From: Vescimonas cirricatena
GTDB lineage: Bacteria > Bacillota > Clostridia > Oscillospirales > Oscillospiraceae
DNA length: 5,006 bases
Assembly: GCF_020687045.1 (NCBI RefSeq)
Contig: NZ_JAJEPW010000113.1
Coordinates: forward strand, 1 to 5,006
Direction of reading: 5' to 3'
Part shown: positions 1-4,819 of the stretch, piece by piece
Layout: every line of letters begins with the position of its first letter
Numbering within the stretch: the first letter of the stretch is position 1
Made by a program: the position numbers and the translations under genes
The notes under the pieces: generated by a model
Told to the model about the DNA's origin: nothing
The model's database searches: none
What the model saw: the letters and a program-made list of their open reading frames with translations, nothing else

Positions 1-317
1 TCGTTGTCTACGATGACCGTGTCACTGGCCGCACCAACGGCGTCACCCGGACATATGACTTCATTGCAAACCGAGTGACGACCCTCCAGCGCGTATACAA
101 CTGCATGCTACATTACGGAGACTATGAGCTTCTTTTGCGCCCGCAGGTCGCTTTGGGAAATGCCATTAATCGGGTATTGGGCGGAGAATACGATGTTTCG
201 GATGAGGCGGTACGCCGAAGTGAGCAGCATGCCCATTCTGACGGGGAAATCTTTTTTCTTTTTTACTACACCTCCGATCATGTTCTTTTGCGGCTGAAGC
301 CAAAAACATATTTCTAA
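1..317 (+). CDS. C-terminal part of an unrecognised protein (5' end outside window)
   Basis: The frame is open from base 3 to the TAA at 315-317 and gives 104 visible residues. A GTG at 75 could start an 80-residue protein, but it has no ribosome binding site in front and the frame stays open to the window edge, so the true start most likely lies upstream. The visible part is soluble, with no signal peptide or membrane helix. It runs from a polar stretch (VVYDDRVTGRTNG) through a region rich in Leu, Tyr and Arg to an aromatic tail (EIFFLFYYTSDHVLLRLK, ending KTYF). I see no catalytic or metal motif and do not recognise the family. Its bases look less GC-rich than the large genes to the right, which could mean a different history. 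The next gene starts 16 bases after its stop on the same strand, so the two are probably co-transcribed. Only the reading frame is directly supported. Confidence 0.6.
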   Translation, partial: VVYDDRVTGRTNGVTRTYDFIANRVTTLQRVYNCMLHYGDYELLLRPQVALGNAINRVLGGEYDVSDEAVRRSEQHAHSDGEIFFLFYYTSDHVLLRLKPKTYF

Positions 318-319
318 TC

Positions 320-326
320 AAGGAGG
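320..326 (+). promoter_or_regulatory. Ribosome binding site that sets the start of the small Cys protein
   Basis: AAGGAGG is a near-perfect anti-16S match. It leaves 7 bases before the ATG at 334 but only one base before the ATG at 328. The start at 334 is therefore preferred. The site sits just after the upstream gene's stop at 315-317, consistent with one transcript. Confidence 0.85.
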
Positions 327-333
327 AATGATC

Positions 334-519
334 ATGGCGCGCTGTTACTATCTGGACTACATCAGCAAGGGGTTTCTCAGCAGCTATGACAACGACGAGT
401 ATGTCTGCAAGCTGTGCGGCAAGCGGTTTGCCACCAACGACCCCCAGGTGAAGTACACCTGCAACCCCGACTACGGCGAGGAATACAAGAAGTGTCCCGT
501 CTATCGTGACCGTCGCTGA
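334..519 (+). CDS. Small four-cysteine protein, putative zinc-ribbon-like
   Basis: This 61-residue protein starts MARCYYLDY and ends in RDRR. The start at 334 is chosen because AAGGAGG lies 7 bases upstream. It has five cysteines: C4, a CKLCG knuckle (C25 and C28), C43 and C54. The C-x2-C followed by two spaced cysteines would allow one tetrahedral Zn(II) site, or less likely an iron-sulfur site, formed by C25, C28, C43 and C54. The spacing of C43 and C54 (ten residues between) is not that of a classic zinc ribbon. The rest is rich in Tyr, Asp and Lys, with no membrane segment, so it should be cytosolic. I recall similar short proteins annotated as hypothetical in Clostridia, but I cannot name a function. 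It is the last gene of its unit and is followed after 13 bases by a strong terminator. Metal binding is inferred from the cysteine pattern only. That it is a real gene is well supported by ribosome site, terminator and composition. Confidence 0.85.
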   Translation: MARCYYLDYISKGFLSSYDNDEYVCKLCGKRFATNDPQVKYTCNPDYGEEYKKCPVYRDRR

Positions 520-532
520 CAGAACGAATAAC

Positions 533-567
533 GCAAGCCCCGGGCCACACCCGGGGCTTGCTTTATT
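533..567 (+). terminator. Intrinsic terminator after the small Cys protein gene
   Basis: A perfect 12-bp stem is formed by GCAAGCCCCGGG (533-544) and its complement (550-561), closed by a 5-base loop, CCACA. TTTATT follows at 562-567. Its place 13 bases after the stop at 519 and its strength make it the end of the left + strand unit. Read on the other strand the stem lacks a good T-run, so it should act mainly in the + direction. Confidence 0.92.
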
Positions 568-582
568 CGTGGGGGGCAGAGA

Positions 583-604
583 TTCCTTGTCCGCGGACAG
601 GGAA
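583..604. repeat. 22-base near-perfect palindrome in the convergent gap
   Basis: The core TGTCCGCGGACA (588-599) is a perfect 12-base palindrome. The flanks TTCCT and GGGAA extend the symmetry to 583-604 with a single T/G mismatch (587/600), which would be a wobble pair in RNA. It has no spacer, so it suits a dimeric protein site or a cruciform as well as an RNA hairpin. It lies between two opposing terminators, where a promoter operator is unlikely. No T-run follows on either side, so it is not itself a terminator. Confidence 0.6.
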
Positions 605-613
605 CGGATCATT

Positions 614-647
614 GGCGGGGCGTCGGGGACGCCGCCCCCTACAGGGG
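614..647 (-). repeat. GC-rich hairpin block, candidate dispersed intergenic repeat
   Basis: GGCGTC (619-624) pairs with GACGCC (628-633) across a 3-base GGG loop. The stem continues for two pairs past a bulged G at 634. A second short pairing, CCCC (636-639) with GGGG (644-647), follows. Read on the minus strand, the block begins CCCCTGTAGGGGGCGGCG and is followed by the complementary half. The TGTAGGGGCGG-type opening followed by an inverted copy is, from memory, a common dispersed intergenic element in Oscillospiraceae genomes. Only one copy is in this window, so repeat status is inferred. Confidence 0.4.
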
Positions 648-656
648 ACGGGCGCG

Positions 657-686
657 AAAAAGGGGGAGGGGCGAAGCCCCCTCCCC
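657..686 (-). terminator. Intrinsic terminator of the minus-strand operon
   Basis: On the minus strand, GGGGAGGGGGC (686-676) pairs with GCCCCTCCCC (672-663) across a TTC loop (675-673), with one bulged base (681), giving a stem of about 10 bp. The minus-strand sequence then reads C followed by TTTTT (661-657). It starts 7 bases after the mrp stop. Position and orientation fit the end of the three-gene operon. Confidence 0.88.
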
Positions 687-693
687 AATGGAG

Positions 694-1512
694 TTACAGC
701 TTGTCGGCCACGGCGTCCAGCCAATTGCCCTGGAAATCCTCGATGCGGCCCAGGTCCACCAGGTGGGCCAGCTCCGGGTCGATGGGCATCCTGGCCAGCA
801 GGGGCAGACCGTATTCCTCAGCGGCCTGCTGGGTCTTGCCCTCGCCGAAGGGATAGAGCTTTTTGCCGCAGTCGGGACAGGTGATATAGCTCATGTTCTC
901 CACCAGGCCCACAATGGGGATGTTCATCATCTGGGCCATTTTCACGGCCTTCTGCACCACCATGCTCACCAGCTCCTGGGGGCTGGCCACGATGATGACG
1001 CCATCCACCGGCAGAGTCTGGAACACGTTCAGGGCTACGTCGCCGGTTCCGGGAGGCATATCCACGAACATATAGTCCACGTCCTGCCACAGCACGTCCC
1101 CCCAGAACTGCTGGACCACGCCGCCGATGACGGGGCCGCGCCAGATGACGGGGTCAGTCTCGTGCTCCAGCAGCAGGTTCACGCTCATCAGCTGGATGCC
1201 GGTGCCGGTGATGACCGGCAGAATGGCATCCTCGGTGGCCACGGCCCGGCCATGGATACCGAAGGCCTTGGGGATGGAGGGGCCGGTGATATCGGCGTCC
1301 AGCACCGCCACATTGTGGCCCCGGCGCTGCATGGTGACGGCCAGCTGGCTGGTGACCATGGACTTGCCGACGCCGCCCTTGCCGGATACCACGCCGTAAA
1401 CCTTGCCGACCCGGCAGCCCTCCCGCAGGGGCTTGATCTGGAAGGGGCTGCCCCCCTGGCGCTCCGCGCAGCTTTCACCGCAGCTGCTGCAATCGTGGGT
1501 ACAATCGCTCAT
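694..1512 (-). CDS. mrp: Mrp/NBP35 (ApbC) family iron-sulfur cluster carrier ATPase
   Basis: This 272-residue cytosolic P-loop ATPase belongs to the Mrp/NBP35 family. Members hold a bridging [4Fe-4S] cluster as dimers and hand it to apo-proteins in an ATP-dependent way. Visible motifs are the deviant Walker A GKGGVGKS (44-51), switch I DADITGPSIPK (72-82), a Walker B/switch II segment VDMPPGTGD (150-158), the conserved SPQE (177-180) and VENMSY (204-209), and the cluster-binding CPDC (212-215). It lacks the N-terminal MIP18/DUF59 domain found in many longer Mrp proteins. Instead it has a short Cys-rich head with C4, C8, C11 and C15 plus C33, a form I associate with clostridial relatives. The start is ATG at 1512, because AAAGGAG lies 8 bases upstream; a TTG two codons earlier is too close to that site. 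It is the last gene of the operon, 33 bases after the membrane protein gene. Family assignment is very secure; the client proteins are unknown. Confidence 0.96.
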   Translation of the reverse strand: MSDCTHDCSSCGESCAERQGGSPFQIKPLREGCRVGKVYGVVSGKGGVGKSMVTSQLAVTMQRRGHNVAVLDADITGPSIPKAFGIHGRAVATEDAILPVITGTGIQLMSVNLLLEHETDPVIWRGPVIGGVVQQFWGDVLWQDVDYMFVDMPPGTGDVALNVFQTLPVDGVIIVASPQELVSMVVQKAVKMAQMMNIPIVGLVENMSYITCPDCGKKLYPFGEGKTQQAAEEYGLPLLARMPIDPELAHLVDLGRIEDFQGNWLDAVADKL

Positions 1513-1520
1513 AATCAATT

Positions 1521-1527
1521 CTCCTTT
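1521..1527 (-). promoter_or_regulatory. Ribosome binding site of mrp
   Basis: AAAGGAG on the minus strand leaves 8 bases to the ATG at 1512, while the TTG at 1518 would be only 2 bases away. This decides the start. No convincing separate promoter is seen in the 33-base gap, so mrp is probably read from the operon promoter. Confidence 0.85.
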
Positions 1528-1545
1528 ATAATTATGTTGTAGAAA

Positions 1546-2376
1546 TTATTTCTTGACGACGCCGTCCTTCTTCTGCCGCAGCACGTCGATGAGCTTGCTG
1601 CCGTGGCGCTTGGAGCGCAGGTTGGGGTGGGAGCGCAGCAGACGGCGCTCAAACATATCCGCACCGCTGCGCAGCTGGGCCAGGCGCAGCACCCGCTCCT
1701 GCAGATATTCGTCGCTGGCCTTCTCCAGGCCGTTCATCAGGCGGCCGGTAAGCTCCTCCACCCGATTGCCGTACAGCTGGGCCTTTTCGTCCAGGTGCTG
1801 GCGGATCTCCTGCTGGATCTTCTGCAGCTTGTCCAGCCGGTGGGACAGCTGGAAGGCGCTGCAGATGGACAGAACGTTGTCCATGATATACAGGCCGAAG
1901 ATGAAGGACGCCACAGGCACAGTGTACTCCGGTCCGATGCCCATCAGCCACCGCAGCACCGGCGGGTTCACCACATGGCACAGCAGCACGCAGCCCAGGC
2001 CGAAGAAAATGCAGTTGGTCAGGCAGATGCGTCCGTTGAGCTGGTACTTGCAGTTGGAATAGTCCCACCAGCGCATGTGGAAAATGGCCTCCATCATCCA
2101 GCTGGTGAAATATTCCAGGGCCGTGGTCAGCACCATACCGGCCAGGAAGGTCAGAAGGGGATTCTTCAGCCCGCCATTTAATACATATAACACCAAAAGC
2201 GCGCCGTGTCCATAGATGGGGCAGAGAAATCCGTTGAGAAATCCGCGTTTTTCGCTTAAATGCTTGATGACGATGGAGTGATAGATCATCTCGCCTATCC
2301 ATCCGGCGGTGCTGTAGATGATCATCAGCAGGAAGCATACGCAGATATTCTCAAAGCTATTCAGGGGCAGAAACAT
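1546..2376 (-). CDS. PF06541-family membrane protein (putative ABC transporter permease) with long cytoplasmic tail
   Basis: This 276-residue integral membrane protein matches PF06541, often labelled putative ABC transporter permease (CmpB type). Hallmarks are GWIGE (25-29) in the first helix, RGFLNGFLCPIYG (44-56), and EYFTSWMMEAIFHMRWWDYS (88-107) followed by NGRICL (114-119). About five membrane helices are predicted near 9-31, 53-70, 73-95, 117-137 and 151-172. Residues 176-276 form a charged, helix-prone, probably cytosolic tail that ends in a basic stretch (RSKRHGSK, then VVKK); this tail is not part of the usual core. The start at 2376 is the ATG served by GAGGTG overlapping the upstream stop. 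A TTG at 2388 would give a 4-base overlap but has no site in front. No ATP-binding cassette subunit of a transporter lies nearby, so the transporter label is only a family name. The neighbouring ATPase is an SbcC/YhaN-like protein, not a transporter subunit. Function is unknown. Confidence 0.93.
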   Translation of the reverse strand: MFLPLNSFENICVCFLLMIIYSTAGWIGEMIYHSIVIKHLSEKRGFLNGFLCPIYGHGALLVLYVLNGGLKNPLLTFLAGMVLTTALEYFTSWMMEAIFHMRWWDYSNCKYQLNGRICLTNCIFFGLGCVLLCHVVNPPVLRWLMGIGPEYTVPVASFIFGLYIMDNVLSICSAFQLSHRLDKLQKIQQEIRQHLDEKAQLYGNRVEELTGRLMNGLEKASDEYLQERVLRLAQLRSGADMFERRLLRSHPNLRSKRHGSKLIDVLRQKKDGVVKK

Positions 2377-2380
2377 AAAA

Positions 2381-2386
2381 CACCTC
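2381..2386 (-). promoter_or_regulatory. Ribosome binding site overlapping the upstream stop codon
   Basis: On the minus strand GAGGTG begins inside the TGA stop (2387-2385) of the ATPase gene, with four T bases before the ATG at 2376. Ribosomes ending the ATPase are placed right on this site, which points to translational coupling and roughly matched synthesis of the two proteins. Confidence 0.75.
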
Positions 2387-4568
2387 AATTCAGGGATATA
2401 ACGTGGGCGCGGTCCCGGAGATAGTCACCCTCCCGCCGGTGGCAGGTGAACAGCAGGATCTGGCGGCTGCGGCTCTCCTCCAGCAGCCAGTCCAGGGCGG
2501 CGGCCAGCCGCTGGTCGTCAAAGTTGGCCAGGGCATCGTCCAGGATCAGGGGCACGGCCTTATCCCGGGGCAGCACCATCCGGCAGATGGCCAGCCGCAC
2601 CGCCAGGTACAGCTGATCTCCCGCCCCCTGGCTCAGCAGGGATAGGGCCCGGGGCATGGCGTCCCCGGCGGGCTGGGCGCTGAGGGACAGGTTCCGGTCC
2701 AGCAGCACCTTGTCGTACCGGCCGCCGGTGATGGCGGAGAAAATCCGGGCCGTTTCCGCCCCCAGGGCCGGGGAAAACCGGGTTTGCAGGACGGTGTTGG
2801 CCTGGGTCAGGGCCTCCATGGCCAGGGCGATGGCGTCGTACTCCGCCTGGAGGGCCTCCAGCCGCCGGGTGCACTGGTCCCGCTGGGCCTGTAGGCTCTC
2901 GGGACTGTCCATGGTCCGCAGCTGGCCGGTAAGGCTGTCCACCCGGGAGCGGGCTTCCCGCAGCTGATTCCGGACCTGGGGCAGGGCGGCGTCTATCTGC
3001 TCCCGGGACAGCACCGGCCGGGGCAGGGTCTCCTCCGGGTCCGGCAGCGGCGGCTGGGGCAGGTGCCGGGACATGGCATCGCACCGAATCTGGGCCTTCT
3101 GCACCTGGAGGGCGGCGCCGTCCAGTGCTTCCCGGCGCCGGAGGGCGGCGGTCAGGGCCACGCGAACGCCGTCCGCGCCGTTGGCCTCGGGCCAGAAGGG
3201 CTGCACCTGGGCCAGCAGGGTCACCAGCTGCCCTTGCAGCTGCTGGGTGAGACCCTCGGCAGAGGCCGCGGCCGTCCGGGCGGCATCCTCCGCCTGCCGG
3301 GCGTCCTCCCGCAGACGCAGATACTCCTCCGCCTGCCGCTGCAGCGCCGTCTTCCGGGTCTGCACCGTCTGGGCGGCAGCGGCGGCCCGGCGGCGGGATA
3401 CCATATAGTATAGGAACAGCCCCACGGCGGCGGCTGCGCCTATGGCGGCGGCGATGAGCTTCGCCGGAGCCGGCAACAGGGCCAACGCCGCAGCGGCGGC
3501 GCACAGCAGCACCCCGGCGGCGATGGGCAGGGCCTTCCCCGGCCCGGCGGGAGCCGTCATGGCCTCCGCCTGCTGCCGCAGTTGGTTTTCGTTGTTGGGG
3601 TACAGCGGGTGAGCCGACCAGGCTTCCTGAGCCTCCCGGGCTTCCGTCTGCCGCTGCTGAGCGATGCGCCGGGCCTGGGTCAGGGTCCCCCCGGCTTGAT
3701 CCAGCAGTTCCAGCTGAGCCTGCATCCGGGCCAGGGTGTCCCGGTCCGGCAGATCGCCGTCCAGCTGCTGCAGGGCCGTCAGCTGCTGGCGGCGGCGGGT
3801 CAGGTCCTCCTGGGTCTCCCGCCACTGCCGCAGGGCCTCCTGCTTTTCCAGGGCCTCCCATTGGGCCCGGCGCTGCTCCAGCTCCTCTACCCGGGTCTGG
3901 GCGGTGCACTGCTGTTCCCGGGCGTTTTCCAGCTGGGCGGTAAGCTCCGCCTGACGGCGCAGGGCGTCGTCCAGCCGGGCCTGCTCCTGCTCCAGCTGGG
4001 GGATCAGCCCGGTCTTGTTGTGGCGGCGGCGGTTCAGCTGCTTTTTCAGCCGGTCATAGCTTTCGGAATAGGACACGTCCTCCTGTCCCGTGGACAGCAG
4101 GGCGGCGATCCGGCGCTCCAGCTCCGGGTCCTGGCTGACGGCCAGGCCGCTCTGGCCGATGAAGGCGCTGCGCTGGAATACCTCCCGGGGTACGCCCAGC
4201 AGAGTCTCTCCCAGGTTCTGGCCGTTTACCTCCGGCACCGGCTGGGCCGTGCCGGTATAGGTGCAGGCGAAATTCTGCATGGGGGCGCTGGCGCGGCGGG
4301 TGTCCCGCAGCACCGTCCAGCGCTGGCCGCCGGTTTCCAGGTCCATCCGCCCCTGCATGGCCTCCCCGGTCCAGGGGGCGAAGCGGTTCTTGTCTGCCAG
4401 GGGACCGCTCTGGCGGGTGGGCAGGCCGTACAGCATGGTGCGGATGAAGCTGCACCAGGTGGACTTGCCGGATTCGTTGGGGGCATAGATCAGGTTCAGC
4501 CCCGGCTCCAGCCGGAGACTGTCGCCCCGCAGCCGCCCATAGGCGGCCTGCATCTCGAGAATGTGCAA
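2385..4568 (-). CDS. SbcC/YhaN-like SMC-type ATPase with coiled coils and a central membrane hairpin
   Basis: This 727-residue protein has the split ABC-ATPase head of the SbcC/RecN/SMC class. Walker A APNESGKST (29-37) and a Q-loop FIGQ (136-139) form the N-terminal lobe. The signature LLSQGAGDQLYLAVRLA (644-660), Walker B VPLILDD (672-678), D-loop ANFD (681-684) and H-loop TCH (708-710) form the C-terminal lobe. Long Gln/Arg/Ala-rich coiled-coil arms span about 190-320 and 400-600. Where Rad50/SbcC have a CxxC zinc hook there is none. Instead two hydrophobic helices (345-365 and 369-391) split by LPAPAK form a membrane hairpin, followed by SRRR. The closest named relative I can suggest is Bacillus YhaN, encoded next to an SbcD-like nuclease; no such nuclease gene is here. 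The start is TTG at 4568, with AAAGGAGG 9 bases upstream and a family-like N-terminus; ATG at codon 6 has no site. It is first in the operon. A DNA repair or membrane-tethered DNA/chromosome role is inferred, not shown. Confidence 0.93.
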   Translation of the reverse strand: MHILEMQAAYGRLRGDSLRLEPGLNLIYAPNESGKSTWCSFIRTMLYGLPTRQSGPLADKNRFAPWTGEAMQGRMDLETGGQRWTVLRDTRRASAPMQNFACTYTGTAQPVPEVNGQNLGETLLGVPREVFQRSAFIGQSGLAVSQDPELERRIAALLSTGQEDVSYSESYDRLKKQLNRRRHNKTGLIPQLEQEQARLDDALRRQAELTAQLENAREQQCTAQTRVEELEQRRAQWEALEKQEALRQWRETQEDLTRRRQQLTALQQLDGDLPDRDTLARMQAQLELLDQAGGTLTQARRIAQQRQTEAREAQEAWSAHPLYPNNENQLRQQAEAMTAPAGPGKALPIAAGVLLCAAAAALALLPAPAKLIAAAIGAAAAVGLFLYYMVSRRRAAAAAQTVQTRKTALQRQAEEYLRLREDARQAEDAARTAAASAEGLTQQLQGQLVTLLAQVQPFWPEANGADGVRVALTAALRRREALDGAALQVQKAQIRCDAMSRHLPQPPLPDPEETLPRPVLSREQIDAALPQVRNQLREARSRVDSLTGQLRTMDSPESLQAQRDQCTRRLEALQAEYDAIALAMEALTQANTVLQTRFSPALGAETARIFSAITGGRYDKVLLDRNLSLSAQPAGDAMPRALSLLSQGAGDQLYLAVRLAICRMVLPRDKAVPLILDDALANFDDQRLAAALDWLLEESRSRQILLFTCHRREGDYLRDRAHVISLN

Positions 4569-4577
4569 GAGGAAGCT

Positions 4578-4585
4578 CCTCCTTT
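4578..4585 (-). promoter_or_regulatory. Ribosome binding site of the ATPase, partly in a small hairpin
   Basis: AAAGGAGG on the minus strand lies 9 bases before the TTG at 4568 and supports that unusual start. GAGGA (4581-4577) can pair with TCCTC (4573-4569) across a 3-base GCT loop, which would partly cover the site next to the start codon. With a weak TTG start, this suggests low or tunable translation. The hairpin is short and its effect is a guess. Confidence 0.75.
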
Positions 4586-4605
4586 ATAGATAAGGTCGTC
4601 TCCAT

Positions 4606-4634
4606 AGTATAGCATACGGCGGCCATTTTGTCAC
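4606..4634 (-). promoter_or_regulatory. Extended -10 promoter of the three-gene operon
   Basis: On the minus strand GTGACA (4634-4629) and TATACT (4611-4606) are separated by exactly 17 bases. TGC stands directly before the -10, giving the TGnTATACT extended form. Transcription should begin near 4599-4601, leaving a leader of about 31 bases before the TTG at 4568. It is a housekeeping sigma-A type site, divergent from the strong promoters to the right. Confidence 0.75.
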
Positions 4635-4650
4635 CTGATAGGAGATATTC

Positions 4651-4709
4651 AAAAATTTTAGGTTTTTTGCAAAAAGGGGGTTGACATTTCCTGCCAGGTC
4701 TGGTATTCT
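4651..4709 (+). promoter_or_regulatory. Promoter P1 with AT-rich upstream element
   Basis: TTGACA (4681-4686), a 17-base spacer and TATTCT (4704-4709) with TG at 4701-4702 make a strong extended -10 site. Upstream, A5T4, T6 and A5 runs (4651-4675) recur at about 10-base steps and look like an UP element or bent DNA. A run of five G (4676-4680) sits directly against the -35. The start is expected near 4716. Its -10 lies 93 bases before that of P2, similar to the tandem P1/P2 spacing known for Bacillus rRNA operons. Confidence 0.8.
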
Positions 4710-4745
4710 ATCAAAGCTGTGTGTGACGCGGCGTTGAGGCTTCCG

Positions 4746-4770
4746 AAAAACCTTAAAAAAGTTCAAAAAA
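4746..4770 (+). promoter_or_regulatory. Three phased A-tracts, probable UP element of P2
   Basis: A5 at 4746-4750, A6 at 4755-4760 and A6 at 4765-4770 begin 9 to 10 bases apart, in phase with the helix turn, and end just before the P2 -35. Such tracts bend DNA and bind the RNA polymerase alpha C-terminal domain. They are typical of very strong, growth-rate controlled promoters such as those of rRNA. Confidence 0.75.
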
Positions 4771-4773
4771 GCC

Positions 4774-4802
4774 TTGACAAAGCGGATGATCCGCGGTATA
4801 AT
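4774..4802 (+). promoter_or_regulatory. Promoter P2, perfect sigma-A consensus
   Basis: TTGACA (4774-4779) and TATAAT (4797-4802) are both perfect, with an ideal 17-base spacer. The first well-placed purine is the G at 4809, a plausible start; Bacillus rRNA promoters start with GTP, which links output to GTP level. Together with P1 and the A-tracts this is the best evidence that a stable RNA operon follows. Confidence 0.9.
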
Positions 4803-4819
4803 GAATCTGTTCCGCGGAT
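4782..4819. repeat. Inverted repeats in the spacer and around the -10 of P2
   Basis: ATCCGCGG (4789-4796) and CCGCGGAT (4812-4819) form a perfect 8-base inverted repeat. The 15 bases between hold exactly the TATAAT and the expected start. The left arm also forms a second interrupted palindrome, GCGGATGATCCGC (4782-4794), within the spacer. A protein bound here would cover the promoter. In P1 transcripts the outer arms could pair as a hairpin. No regulator can be named. Confidence 0.65.

Noticed and set aside
75..317. GTG at 75 as a true start giving a complete 80-residue protein
   Set aside because: No ribosome site precedes it and the same frame is open to the window edge, so a partial longer gene is more likely.
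166..612. 148-codon open frame on the minus strand
   Set aside because: It is antisense to both left + strand genes and runs through their terminator stem. It has no ribosome site and a low-complexity Val/Leu/Ala product. The + strand genes have proper signals.
688..1542. 284-codon + strand frame opposite mrp
   Set aside because: It is antisense to a gene with full Mrp motifs. The product is His/Gly/Leu-rich low complexity, and its first codon lies inside the minus-strand terminator region.
3395..3535. Signal peptide or separate membrane protein within the ATPase gene
   Set aside because: The two hydrophobic helices are internal to one continuous frame with ATPase motifs on both sides, so they belong to the same protein.
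2560..3909. 449-codon minus-strand frame and the 335-codon + strand frame at 3582-4589
   Set aside because: Both are shadows of the GC-rich coiled-coil ATPase gene. Their products are Pro/Gly/Ala/Arg- or Gln/Leu/Gly-rich with no family motif, while the ATPase frame has all head motifs in order.
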